A DNA stretch of 64,000 nt, from the NCBI GenBank assembly GCA_049322795.1, contig JBMOQH010000014.1, positions 238,239 through 302,238 of the forward strand. The letters are read 5' to 3'. Positions 1-7,822 of this stretch are shown piece by piece. This DNA comes from Immundisolibacter sp049322795. GTDB taxonomy: Bacteria > Pseudomonadota > Gammaproteobacteria > Immundisolibacterales > Immundisolibacteraceae. A program made the position numbers and the translations under genes. Below the pieces are notes generated by a model that saw only the letters and a program-made list of their open reading frames with translations, was not told the DNA's origin and did not search any database. Within the stretch, counting starts at the first letter, position 1. Each line of letters starts with the position of its first letter.

Positions 1-687
1 CAGGATGGCGTTCTCCTTGGTGAAAACGCCCAACACAAAGAACACACCGCCGGCCAGCAACCAGGCTGCGGCCCGAGCGCCGATATCGACGCGGCTCGCG
101 GCTGAAGCTGCAAGCTGTGCCGATGTCGCAGCGGCTTGAACCGCGAATGGTGCCGTGCACTCCCGCGCGCGCAGCCAGCACAGCAACGCCGCCAGACTGA
201 AAGTTGCGGCCAGTGAGGTCATGCGCTGCACCACGTACAGCACGCTGGAAAGCATGATCGGGTGCAGTGCGAACAATGCCGCCACGGCCAGTGCAAACGC
301 CGGGGGATGGGAAAGTCGTGGCAGACGACGTGCCACGACCCGAGCGAGCAACCAGACGAGAGCCACGTTAATCGCATGGATAACGAGGTTCGTTACCTTG
401 AAAAGAAAGGCGGTAGTTGTCCCGTCGGCGCGATAGTAGTCGAGCGCAAGAGTCAGGTAGGCCAGTGGCCGGCCAAGCGGACCGGCTCCCTGGCCATCAA
501 ACGCGGCCCGAGCCATCGCCGCGACATCGAGGCCCGCCAACCTAATGAAGGGATTCTCGATGATGTTTGGAAAATCGTCGAAGAGCCAGGGCCCACGCAG
601 ACCGGGCCAGTACGCGGCAGCGGTCGAGGCGAGCAACCCAATCAACATGAATACCCAGGCGCGCGCCGGCATTTCGGTGTCGTGCAC
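1..687 (-). CDS. Membrane protein of the pilin-associated TMTC/TPR type (C-terminus cut off by window edge)
   Basis: The minus strand stays open from a GTG at 687 (alternative ATG at 672) to the window edge, giving 229 codons of the N-terminal part. It starts with a hydrophobic segment (AWVFMLIGLLASTAAAYW), has the WLFDDFPNIIENP motif in the first periplasmic loop, and later hydrophobic stretches with HPIMLSSVLYVVQRM. This pattern is familiar from large polytopic proteins, often annotated TPR or TMTC-like, encoded just downstream of pilA in Gammaproteobacteria and suspected of pilin glycosylation or pilus assembly. The gene lies directly after the pilA terminator on the same strand. No clear ribosome-binding site was seen before either start. 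Family placement is from recalled motif similarity; function is inference. Confidence 0.6.
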   Translation of the reverse strand, partial: MHDTEMPARAWVFMLIGLLASTAAAYWPGLRGPWLFDDFPNIIENPFIRLAGLDVAAMARAAFDGQGAGPLGRPLAYLTLALDYYRADGTTTAFLFKVTNLVIHAINVALVWLLARVVARRLPRLSHPPAFALAVAALFALHPIMLSSVLYVVQRMTSLAATFSLAALLCWLRARECTAPFAVQAAATSAQLAASAASRVDIGARAAAWLLAGGVFFVLGVFTKENAIL

Positions 688-690
688 GCC

Positions 691-715
691 AAAAAAAGGG
701 CGGCCACAGCCGCCC
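691..715 (-). terminator. Rho-independent terminator after pilA
   Basis: On the minus strand a perfect 7-bp stem GGGCGGC/GCCGCCC with a TGTG loop is followed by seven T residues. It lies 23 bases past the pilA stop and directly before the next minus-strand gene, so it would end or reduce pilin transcription entering that gene. Confidence 0.88.
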
Positions 716-737
716 TTTGAGAGCGTCAACGGAGCGC

Positions 738-1184
738 CTAGCGCTTGGGCAGGTACTTGGCCGGAATGGAGCCCGCCGATACGCGCCACTCCAGGTTGCC
801 CCCTTTACGCGTAGGGATGTAATCAAAGTTTGTATTTTTTGCCGTCCCGAGCTCATCAATATTTTTCAGTGTCACCCGAATGCTTCCGTTCACACCGCTT
901 GCACCGACGTCCACGGTGGTTACGTACTTGGCGTTGTAGGAGTCGACGTCCGCAAGACCCAACGACGCCTGCTGATCGATGGCGGCACGCGGCAACGTGC
1001 CGTTCTCGCTGTAAAACACATCAATCGCGGTACGCGCCGCCGACGCCAACGAGGCGCCCTCCGACACCTTCGACCGAATCGTGTAGTCCTGATACGCCGG
1101 CACGGCCAGGGCGGCCAGGATGCCGATGATGGCGACCACGATCATCAGTTCGATGAGCGTGAAGCCCTGTTGTAGTTTCTGCAT
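738..1184 (-). CDS. pilA: Type IV major pilin PilA (prepilin)
   Basis: 148-aa prepilin, structural subunit of the type IV pilus. The leader MQKLQQG ends in the Gly before which PilD cleaves; the mature chain starts FTLIELMIVVAIIG with Phe+1 and Glu+5, followed by the long hydrophobic helix and a globular domain. The start at 1184 is chosen because it gives a 7-residue leader and has GGAGAT seven bases upstream; the longer open frame to 1244 would put about 20 extra residues before the leader. The protein contains no cysteine: the C-terminus EWRVSAGSIPAKYLPKR resembles the usual pilin end, but both positions normally forming the D-region disulfide are replaced. A sigma-54 promoter lies upstream and a terminator downstream, so it is probably monocistronic and PilS/PilR controlled. 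Confidence 0.95.
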   Translation of the reverse strand: MQKLQQGFTLIELMIVVAIIGILAALAVPAYQDYTIRSKVSEGASLASAARTAIDVFYSENGTLPRAAIDQQASLGLADVDSYNAKYVTTVDVGASGVNGSIRVTLKNIDELGTAKNTNFDYIPTRKGGNLEWRVSAGSIPAKYLPKR

Positions 1185-1310
1185 GAGGTATCTCCGGATT
1201 GTGGAATGAAGGCCCGTCTGCGTCGGCGTCGGGTCCATCCGCACCGCCGAAGCAACGTGCTATCGGTCTGGTGCAGGCGGGCTTGAGGCCGGCTCGCGGG
1301 TAGCCTACTC

Positions 1311-1326
1311 GCAACGCCTGTGCCAA
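1311..1326 (-). promoter_or_regulatory. Sigma-54 (RpoN) promoter of pilA
   Basis: Read on the minus strand the sequence is TTGGCACAGGCGTTGC, matching the -24/-12 consensus TGGCAC-N5-TTGC with exactly ten bases between the invariant GG and GC. It would start transcription near 1299, about 115 nt before the pilA ATG. PilA genes in many Gammaproteobacteria are RpoN/PilR-dependent, which supports the call. Confidence 0.8.
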
Positions 1327-1548
1327 TCCTATGCACACGCTGTGCGGCTACGCTGTCTCCCGGCTCTGGCACGGTCTTTCGGTCTGCCGCACGGCGCCTG
1401 AAAGGCTCGTTACATAATGATTTTAAATAATAAAATAATAAGAACGATATGCTTCGGTGTGCCGTTAAGCGCAAGCCTGAATTCGGCGCGTGAAGGGTTT
1501 TATGTCACCGATGCCCCGGCGGTTGGCAGTCGGCTAGCGCGCCGAGGA

Positions 1549-1565
1549 TTGTCAATTAATGACAA
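1549..1565. repeat. Short inverted repeat, possible operator
   Basis: TTGTCA-ATTAA-TGACAA, a perfect 6-bp inverted repeat with a 5-bp spacer, in an AT-rich patch about 220 bp upstream of the pilA sigma-54 promoter. Its ATTGTCAATT core recurs upstream of the VWA gene at 62752-62761. Binding protein unknown. Confidence 0.4.
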
Positions 1566-1591
1566 AAATTGTCCCTGCCGGTGCCGCTGGG

Positions 1592-2575
1592 CTACCAGCG
1601 TGCCTTCATGCCGCGCGTATCGATGTGCAAGAAAGCGCCGTGGTACGCCGTCGGCGGGTAGGCGGACAGGCCGCCGCTGAAGCGCTGCCAGTGGGCGTCG
1701 GCCTGCGCCGCGTCGACGATGTCGAACAGCAGCCGCGCGTCGCCGACGTCGTGCCGGCCGTCGGCATTGAGATCATCCATCACGCCGTCGCCGTCCTCGT
1801 CGACGAATACGTCCGCCGCGTCGCCGAACTGGTGGCGGCTCAAGCGCGAACTTCCGAGCTTGCGGTTGTAGTGCGGCGTGCGGTAGCCGCTCATGACGGT
1901 GAGACCACTGGCCGCGAGGCCGGCGCGGGCAAAACGATCGAGCGCGGCTTCCAGCGCCAGCGGCAGGCGCTCGCGCAAGACCACGTAGCGGGCACCGCTC
2001 GAATCCTGCTTGCAGACGAATTGGCCGAGCGTCAACCGCGGCGTCAACGGCAGTTCGGCGGTGCGGGCGTTGACCTCGATGAAGCCGTCCGGCTGGCGGT
2101 AGATGGCCTGCCCGGCCGGGTGCTGCGGGTAGTCGCCGATGAGGTAGCCGTTCAGCATGCCGCCGCGCAGCGCCCGCCGCGGCGTGGTGACCAGCGCCGT
2201 GAAGCGCATGCGGGCGCCGTCCGTGCGGGTGATTTCGAGCGTGTAGGCGCCCGGCCGGCCGGGCGCGGTCCAGCGCCAGCGCGCCGGGCCGAGGCGCTGC
2301 ACGGCGCCGGCGCCGGCGTCGAGCGCGAACGCGCCGCGCAGCCCATCCTCCACCTGCAAGGTGACCGCCTGCCCCGGCGCCGCGACCAGCGGATTGACCG
2401 CCAGCGCCGAGCGCTCGGCACCCCAGCGCACGCTGAACCCGGCCCCGCCGACCGCCGCCGAGGGCGGCGTCAGCATGGCCAGCTGCAGCGGCGCCGCCCG
2501 GACCATGCCGGCCATGCCGAGCGCGCCCGCGCACAGCACGCCGGCCAGCCAACGACCGTATACACGCCGGCCCAT
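1592..2575 (-). CDS. Exported DUF882/M15-like peptidase-family protein with a calcium-loop-like insertion
   Basis: 327 aa with an N-terminal signal peptide (hydrophobic residues 8-26, AAP cleavage region). The C-terminal half shows the DUF882/peptidase M15 pattern: SGYRTPHYN (229-237), SRHQFGDAAD (246-255) and HGAFLHIDTRG (312-322), giving His248, Asp255, His317 and Asp319 as candidate zinc ligands. Between them is an Asp/Gly/Asn-rich stretch, residues 259-279, resembling a dockerin or EF-hand calcium loop. The start at 2575 is two bases after the L,D-transpeptidase stop and has AGGGAG upstream, so the two are translated together; both probably act on periplasmic peptidoglycan. Relatives include YcbK, which lies beside the L,D-transpeptidase YcbB in E. 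coli. Whether it is an active amidase or carboxypeptidase cannot be said. Confidence 0.85.
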   Translation of the reverse strand: MGRRVYGRWLAGVLCAGALGMAGMVRAAPLQLAMLTPPSAAVGGAGFSVRWGAERSALAVNPLVAAPGQAVTLQVEDGLRGAFALDAGAGAVQRLGPARWRWTAPGRPGAYTLEITRTDGARMRFTALVTTPRRALRGGMLNGYLIGDYPQHPAGQAIYRQPDGFIEVNARTAELPLTPRLTLGQFVCKQDSSGARYVVLRERLPLALEAALDRFARAGLAASGLTVMSGYRTPHYNRKLGSSRLSRHQFGDAADVFVDEDGDGVMDDLNADGRHDVGDARLLFDIVDAAQADAHWQRFSGGLSAYPPTAYHGAFLHIDTRGMKARW

Positions 2576-2577
2576 GC

Positions 2578-4188
2578 TCACTCTCCCTGAAGCGGCGCCG
2601 CCAGGGCGGCGGCGAGCGGTCCGTCGCGGTCGTAGATGTCGCGCCGGAACTGCACCGCTCCGTCGCTGTCGACCCAGGCGGTCCAATAGAGGAGGTAGAC
2701 CGGCACCGGACGGCGCAAGTTCACGGTGCGCGTCTTTTCGCTGTCGATGGCCTCACGCAGCGCCTCCGGCGGCCAGCGCGGATCGTCCGCCAGCAGCCAG
2801 TCGGCCAGCGCGAGCGGCTGCTGCACGCGGATGCAGCCGGAGCTGAACCCGCGCTCGGCATGGGCAAACAGACCGCGCGACGGCGTGTCGTGCAGGTACA
2901 CGTCGTGGGCATTCGGGAACATGAACTTGATCTGCCCCAGCGCGTTCCACGGGCCGGGGTCCTGGCGCAGACGAAACGGCAGCGGCGCCCGCACGCGCTG
3001 CCAGTCGATGGTCGCCGGGTCGAGCTCGCGCGCCGCCTCGCCCCAGCCGCGCAGCACGCGCAGGCGCTCGCGGGCGAGGTAGGCCGGGTCGCGGCGGATC
3101 AGCGGCAGCTTGTCCTCGGCCGCCAGGCGGGGCGGCACTTCCCAGTAGGGATTCAGCACCAGGTAGCGGATGCGGTCGGCGAACTCGGGGGTCGGCCGGT
3201 ACGGCTGGCCGACGATGACGCGCGTGCGCAGCACCACCTCGGGGCCGTCGATGGCCTCCAGCGTGAAGGCGGCCACGTTGACGCGCACCTGCCGCCGTCC
3301 GGGTGTCTCGCCCAGCCAGCGCCGCCGCTCCAGGTTGGCGACGATCTGCGCCGCGCGCGTCGCCGCCGGGGTGTTCAGCGCCCGGCGCGTCTGACGGCCG
3401 ACGGCGCCGTCCACGTCAAGGCCGTGGCGGGCCTGGAACCGCCGCACGGCCGCTTCGAGGGGTGCGTCGTAGAGGTCGCTCGCCTCGCCGACGGGCCCGT
3501 CCATGGCCTCGCGCGCCAGTCGCGTGCGCAGCGCCGCAACCGCCGCATCGCGGTCGCCGGGACGAAGCGTGGATCCGTCCGGCAGCGCCGGCCAGCCACC
3601 GGACTCGGCGATGGACCGGTAACGAACCAGCGCGTCCTGCAGCCGGGAATAGCCGGCCAGCGGGGACACCAGACCCTCGAGGAACGCGGCCGCGGACGGG
3701 GCAGCCGCCAGGTGCGCCGGCAGGTCCGCATCCAGCGCCAGAAACTCCCGCCGCGGGTTCAGCGAGCCGGGCTCGATGCGTCCGCTGCGCACGTGCGAGC
3801 CGAGCAGCAGCAGGCCGTCGCTGATCAGAAGGTCGAGCTTCGCCTGGGCGGCGGGCGTGGCATCGCCCCGCCGGGAATCGATGACGGGAAGGTGGTAGTT
3901 GCCCGTGGCAAGGCCGTGGGCAGCGGCAGCGGCGAGCGCCGCGCGGGCCTCGTCCGCCCGCGCGCCGGCCCACAGCGGCGCGAAGTCACGACCTGCATAC
4001 AGCGCGCGCAGCAGCTCCGGCGCGTACAGCGAATGGTCGGCTGGCGCCGTCAGACCGGCCCGCAGTGCGTCCGCCACCGGCTCGGCGACGGCGGGACCGC
4101 CGCACACACCAGCCGCCAGCAGCGCGCGGAACAGCCAGACAAACCCCTGGCGGCGGCACGCGGCCCCAAGCGACGCCGCCGCCGCCAT
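2578..4188 (-). CDS. L,D-transpeptidase, YcbB/LdtD type
   Basis: 536-aa periplasmic enzyme that makes 3-3 cross-links between meso-diaminopimelate residues of peptidoglycan. Domains in order: signal peptide (about 1-35), a scaffold region, a peptidoglycan-binding_1 domain (about 208-272, with FQARHGLDVDGAVGRQT), and a YkuD catalytic domain (about 300-470). The active-site signature reads HDTPSRGLFAHAERGFSSGC, with Cys452 as nucleophile and His433/His443 nearby. Length and order match E. coli LdtD (615 aa) although somewhat shorter. It is followed at two bases by the M15-like gene and preceded at eight bases by the SlyD-like gene, so these three are likely one transcript. Confidence 0.92.
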   Translation of the reverse strand: MAAAASLGAACRRQGFVWLFRALLAAGVCGGPAVAEPVADALRAGLTAPADHSLYAPELLRALYAGRDFAPLWAGARADEARAALAAAAAHGLATGNYHLPVIDSRRGDATPAAQAKLDLLISDGLLLLGSHVRSGRIEPGSLNPRREFLALDADLPAHLAAAPSAAAFLEGLVSPLAGYSRLQDALVRYRSIAESGGWPALPDGSTLRPGDRDAAVAALRTRLAREAMDGPVGEASDLYDAPLEAAVRRFQARHGLDVDGAVGRQTRRALNTPAATRAAQIVANLERRRWLGETPGRRQVRVNVAAFTLEAIDGPEVVLRTRVIVGQPYRPTPEFADRIRYLVLNPYWEVPPRLAAEDKLPLIRRDPAYLARERLRVLRGWGEAARELDPATIDWQRVRAPLPFRLRQDPGPWNALGQIKFMFPNAHDVYLHDTPSRGLFAHAERGFSSGCIRVQQPLALADWLLADDPRWPPEALREAIDSEKTRTVNLRRPVPVYLLYWTAWVDSDGAVQFRRDIYDRDGPLAAALAAPLQGE

Positions 4189-4196
4189 GCGCGCAC

Positions 4197-4682
4197 TCAG
4201 TGGTGGTGACCGCCCGGGCCGTGCACGTGGCCGTGAGCCAGCTCTTCGGCGGTGGCGGCGCGCACGCCGAGCACTTCGACCGCGAAGTGCAGCGTCTGCC
4301 CGGCCAGGGGATGGTTGGCGTCGATGACTACGCCGTCCTCGTTCACCTCGGTGACGCGCACGTTCATCCGCCCACCGTGCTCGTCGGCGGCGTGGAACTG
4401 CATGCCGGGCTCGATGTCGATGCCGTCCGGGAAGCGGTCGCGCGGCACCACCTGCACCCGCGCCGGGCTGTGCTCGCCGTAGGCCTCGGCGGGCGCGATG
4501 GTGATGTCGAGCTTGTCACCGGCGGCGCGGCCGGCGAGCTGCTTTTCGAGCCCGGCGATGACCGATCGGCGGCCCTGGACGTAGGCGAACGGCTCGGCGG
4601 TGGTGGCGCTGTCGAGCACCTCGCCAGCGTCGTCGCGCAGGGTATAGGCAAGGGTCACGACGCAATCGTCGGCAATATTCAC
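4197..4682 (-). CDS. slyD: FKBP-type peptidyl-prolyl isomerase, SlyD family
   Basis: 161 aa. The N-terminal FKBP fold contains the SlyD-type sequence YVQGRRSVIAGLEKQLAG, followed by the inserted chaperone (IF) domain with AYGEHSPARVQVVPRDRFP, and the second half of the FKBP fold ending in NHPLAGQTLHFAVEVLGVR. The C-terminal tail (HGHVHGPGGHHH) is histidine-rich, as in SlyD proteins that bind nickel, but short. SlyD is a cytoplasmic folding helper and metallochaperone for [NiFe]-hydrogenase; no hydrogenase genes are in the window, so here a general folding role is more likely. It sits upstream of the L,D-transpeptidase gene with eight bases between them. Confidence 0.9.
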   Translation of the reverse strand: MNIADDCVVTLAYTLRDDAGEVLDSATTAEPFAYVQGRRSVIAGLEKQLAGRAAGDKLDITIAPAEAYGEHSPARVQVVPRDRFPDGIDIEPGMQFHAADEHGGRMNVRVTEVNEDGVVIDANHPLAGQTLHFAVEVLGVRAATAEELAHGHVHGPGGHHH

Positions 4683-4751
4683 GGTTCGGCTCCGGGTGAG
4701 GGGGTCGGGACAAGTCTAGCAGCGGCCCCGAAACGGGCCGGACGGCATCGA

Positions 4752-5708
4752 TCAGGCGGCGGCGAAATGCTGGCGCGCGAAGGCCACCCGCTCGGCGACG
4801 CTCGCGCCGTCGCGGCCAAGCGCGTCCACCGTGGCCAGACGCGGCAGCAGGCCGGTCTGGTTGGCGATCTGGATGTTGAGGCCGGGACGGGCGTTCATTT
4901 CCAGCATCATGGGCCCGAAGTCGCGGTCCAGCACGAAATCGACGCCCAGATAACCCAGGCCGCTGATGTCGTAACAGCGGGCGGCCAGCTCCAGCAGCGT
5001 GTCCCACTGCGGCACCTGCACGCCGCTGATGGGGTTGCCGGTGTCGATGTGTTCGTCGACGACCTCGTTGCGCCACACGCCGCGGCCGGTGACGCCGCTG
5101 GCGATGTCGATGCCGGCGCCGATGGCGCCCTGGTGCAGGTTGGCCTTGCCGTCGGACAGCGCGGTCGGCAGGCGCACCATGGCCAGCACCGGGTAGCCGC
5201 GGTACACCACCGTGCGCAGGTCCGGCACGCCCTGGTGGGAGATGGGCTCGAACACCGAGTCGATCTTGACCCGATACTCGATCATCGCCGCGTCCGGCTG
5301 GCCGCCCAGGCTGTAGAGCCCGGACAGGGTGTTCGAGATGTGGTGCTCGAGCTCGTCCTCGGTCAGCAGGGCGCCGCTCGCCTTGCGGTAGCGGCCCTTG
5401 CGCTTGCCGACGATGACCAGCACGCCGTTGCCGCCGCTGCCGTTGACCGGCTTGACGACGAAATCGTCGCGGCCGTCGAGCAGCTTGGGCAGCTCGACCA
5501 CTTCGTGCTGGATGCGCAGCACGCCATAGAGCTCCGGCACGCGGATGCCGGCCTCCTGCGCCAGCGTCTTGGTGCGCACCTTGTCGTCCACCAGCGGGTA
5601 CAGGCGGCGCGGGTTGACCTGCGCGATGAAGTCGCCGTTGCGCTGGTTCATGCCGAGCACGCCGGCGCGGCGCAGCGCCCGGGCGCGCTGCCAGGGAAAG
5701 GCGATCAT
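4752..5708 (-). CDS. RimK-related ATP-grasp ligase (alpha-L-glutamate ligase-like)
   Basis: 318 aa, cytoplasmic. The ATP-grasp signature is visible as KPVNGSGGNGVLVIVGKRKG in the middle and the metal-binding MLEMNARPGLNIQIANQTG near the C-terminus. Such enzymes form amide bonds through an acyl-phosphate, typically adding glutamate or another amino acid to a peptide or protein end. The ATG at 5708 overlaps the stop of the upstream membrane gene (ATGA), indicating translational coupling. ATP-grasp ligase, inactive-transglutaminase membrane protein and retropepsin-like protease form a recurring neighbourhood in Proteobacteria whose substrate, to my knowledge, is not settled. An upstream open extension to 6521 runs antiparallel inside the neighbour's coding sequence and is not used. 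Confidence 0.85.
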   Translation of the reverse strand: MIAFPWQRARALRRAGVLGMNQRNGDFIAQVNPRRLYPLVDDKVRTKTLAQEAGIRVPELYGVLRIQHEVVELPKLLDGRDDFVVKPVNGSGGNGVLVIVGKRKGRYRKASGALLTEDELEHHISNTLSGLYSLGGQPDAAMIEYRVKIDSVFEPISHQGVPDLRTVVYRGYPVLAMVRLPTALSDGKANLHQGAIGAGIDIASGVTGRGVWRNEVVDEHIDTGNPISGVQVPQWDTLLELAARCYDISGLGYLGVDFVLDRDFGPMMLEMNARPGLNIQIANQTGLLPRLATVDALGRDGASVAERVAFARQHFAAA

Positions 5709-7219
5709 CGGGCCAGTGCCCGGAAGCGCGCGAGCTCGGTCAGTCGATAACCGGTGTAGCGGCCGAGGACCAACATGGCTGCCAGCACGATCAGCAGCAG
5801 TTCCGGGAACATGAACACCAGGTGCTGCAACTGCCGGTCGGTCATCGCCAGGTAGGCCAGCGAGGCGGCCAGCAGGCTGCCGGCGGCCTGTTGCAGCGCC
5901 TCTCTGGGGCCGGCTTCCTCCCAGCCGATGGACATGCGCTCGATGGTCATGGTCAGGATCACCATCGGGAACAGCGCGACCGACAGCCCGGCACCGATGC
6001 CGAGCTGATGGGTGACGACGCTGATGCCGGCCATCATCAGCACCACCACGGTCAGCACCGAGGCCAGGCGCGGCACCAGCAGCAGCTTGAGCCGCTCCAT
6101 GTAGAAGCGCGCCAGCAGACCCAGCGCCACGATGCCGGTGAACAGCAGGATGCCGTTCAGCAGCCGGGTTTCGCGAAACGCCAGCGCGATCAGGATCGGC
6201 GCGAAGGTGCCGAACGCCTTGATGCCGACCACGTTGCGCAGCAGCACGATGATCAGCGCGCCCAGCGGCATGGTCAGCACCACCCGGTACACCATCTGCA
6301 TCTGCACCGGCAGGCTCAGCAGCGAGAACTGCAACGCCATCGAACCGCGTTCGGCGGCGCGCTGGCGGGCCGCGGCGAGCGCCTCGTAGGTGTTCTCGGC
6401 GGCCGAGAACTCGAGCCGCAAGTGGCGCACGCCGTCGCTTTCGCGCAGCGGCGGCTGGCCGCGCGACCAGACCAGAAAACCCTGCGGACGACCCTGGGCG
6501 CCGGTTTGTGGGTCGAACCACAGCCAGCGCTCGCCGTTATGGACCTCGAGCAAGGTCAGCAGCGGCAGGCGACGCCCTTCCCTGCTCAGCAGAAAGCCGT
6601 ACACCGGCCGGGCGGCGATGCCGGCACTCGCCAGAATCTGTGTCGCCACGAACGCCCGCCGTTCGGGCGAGTCATCGCCTGCCAACAGCAGGTTGATGTC
6701 CGAGTTGTCGCGCGCGCGAAGGCGAGTCAGGGTCTCACCGGCGAACGTTGCGATGTCGGCGGAATGCGCGCGCACCTGCCCGACCAAGGTGTCGGCCACC
6801 GCCGCCTCGGCATCGCCGAATTGCGGCGGCTCGACCGGCGGCGCCCGGCCGGACGCCGGCTCGCGGGCTTCCGGATACACCACCGCCTGGTAGTACAGCT
6901 CCTGCTCACCGCGGGCCCGGCGAATGGCCCACAGCGCCTCGCGGTCGCCATCCTTCACCGCCGTGGACAGGCCGTAGCCGCTCGACACGAAGGTCTCGTC
7001 GAGCAGGGCGAAGCCCGGCGGGCGCAGCGGCACCGCCAGGCGCACCTTGACCGGCCTGCCGGACTGCGCGGTGAAGCGCACGCGCGCCTCGACCGTCCAG
7101 GCGCCGATGGCGTTCTCGGCGCGGATCGGCACGCCCAGTTCCAGCCACTTGTACAGGAACAGGCTGCCGCCGCCGGCGACCAGCAGCAGACACAGGATCA
7201 GCAGGTGACGGTTGCGCAC
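5705..7219 (-). CDS. Inactive-transglutaminase/7TM membrane protein
   Basis: 504 aa. One N-terminal membrane helix (HLLILCLLLVAGGGSLFLYKW) is followed by a large periplasmic part containing a transglutaminase-like fold (RRAFVATQILASAGIAARP ... EVHNGERWLWFDPQTG) and then about seven membrane helices. The segment that should carry the nucleophilic Cys has none, while the His-Asp end of the triad is recognisable, as in the family named inactive transglutaminase with 7TM. The GTG at 7219 lies five bases after the protease stop; an upstream ATG at 7297 would overlap the protease coding sequence by 74 bases. Overlap with the ATP-grasp gene suggests a membrane scaffold or receptor for the product of that enzyme; this role is inference. 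Confidence 0.85.
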   Translation of the reverse strand: MRNRHLLILCLLLVAGGGSLFLYKWLELGVPIRAENAIGAWTVEARVRFTAQSGRPVKVRLAVPLRPPGFALLDETFVSSGYGLSTAVKDGDREALWAIRRARGEQELYYQAVVYPEAREPASGRAPPVEPPQFGDAEAAVADTLVGQVRAHSADIATFAGETLTRLRARDNSDINLLLAGDDSPERRAFVATQILASAGIAARPVYGFLLSREGRRLPLLTLLEVHNGERWLWFDPQTGAQGRPQGFLVWSRGQPPLRESDGVRHLRLEFSAAENTYEALAAARQRAAERGSMALQFSLLSLPVQMQMVYRVVLTMPLGALIIVLLRNVVGIKAFGTFAPILIALAFRETRLLNGILLFTGIVALGLLARFYMERLKLLLVPRLASVLTVVVLMMAGISVVTHQLGIGAGLSVALFPMVILTMTIERMSIGWEEAGPREALQQAAGSLLAASLAYLAMTDRQLQHLVFMFPELLLIVLAAMLVLGRYTGYRLTELARFRALAR

Positions 7220-7223
7220 GGCT

Positions 7224-7739
7224 TCACTTGCCCAGGGTCGAGGTGTCGTCGCAGCGCGGCGCGCGCATGAAGGTCCGCGCCGGATCCACGACGGCAAGCC
7301 CGGCCAGCGCCTTGCGCCCCAGCAGCAGCGGATAGATGAAACGGCCGCGGTCGGTGAGGTTGACCTCCACGGTGCGCAGTTCGTCGCCCAGACACAGCGG
7401 CAGGCGAATCACCGGCCGCCGGTCGTAGGGGCCCTGGTGACGCTTGATGCGCACGTAACGCGCGACCGGTTGCTCGACCAGCGGCGCCTGGTCGGCGCCG
7501 GAACGGCTCGGGCGAAAACGCACCCAGCGCTGCCCGTCACGTTCGAACGGCGTGATGTCAGTCGCGTCCAGCGACGAGCTCTTTGCGCCAGTGTCGAGCT
7601 TGGCCTTGACCCGCAGCGGCTGGCCGTCGAGGTGCAGCTCGACGAACTCGACCCAACCGTGGGTGCCACGCGCGCTCGCCACGGGCGCGACGGCAAGCAG
7701 GCACAGCACGGCGGCGAGCGCGACACGGACTTGGCGCAT
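7224..7739 (-). CDS. Retropepsin-like aspartic protease (ATP-dependent zinc protease family, RimB-like)
   Basis: 171 aa with a Sec-type signal peptide (VALAAVLCLLAVAPVASA), so exported. The mature part contains KAKLDTGAKSSSLDA, the DTGA catalytic signature of retropepsin-like proteases in the PF05618 family; the older family name ATP-dependent zinc protease is probably misleading. The C-terminal RCDDTSTLGK ends the chain. It is the first gene of the protease / 7TM transglutaminase-like / ATP-grasp set, with five bases to the next start. A hydrolase opposing a peptide ligase would fit the genomic pairing; the substrate is unknown. Confidence 0.85.
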   Translation of the reverse strand: MRQVRVALAAVLCLLAVAPVASARGTHGWVEFVELHLDGQPLRVKAKLDTGAKSSSLDATDITPFERDGQRWVRFRPSRSGADQAPLVEQPVARYVRIKRHQGPYDRRPVIRLPLCLGDELRTVEVNLTDRGRFIYPLLLGRKALAGLAVVDPARTFMRAPRCDDTSTLGK

Positions 7740-7822
7740 GGAAATATCGGGCGGGTGACTGACGGTGAGCCGCGGCGCGCCGCGGCGGGCGGCATTCTAT
7801 ATGAAGGGCCGTTGGCGCCGGC

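Larger units (their letters stand above)
1185..1591. other. 407-bp non-coding region upstream of pilA
   Basis: No gene is supported here. It holds the pilA leader (about 115 nt), the sigma-54 promoter at 1311-1326, an AT-rich tract at about 1413-1445 that could bend or bind IHF, and an inverted repeat at 1549-1565 close to the 3' end of the neighbouring peptidase-like gene. Confidence 0.7.

Noticed and set aside
1559..2590. Long plus-strand open frame opposite the M15-like gene
   Set aside because: Arg/Ala-rich antisense shadow with no family motifs; the minus-strand gene has signal peptide and conserved peptidase segments.
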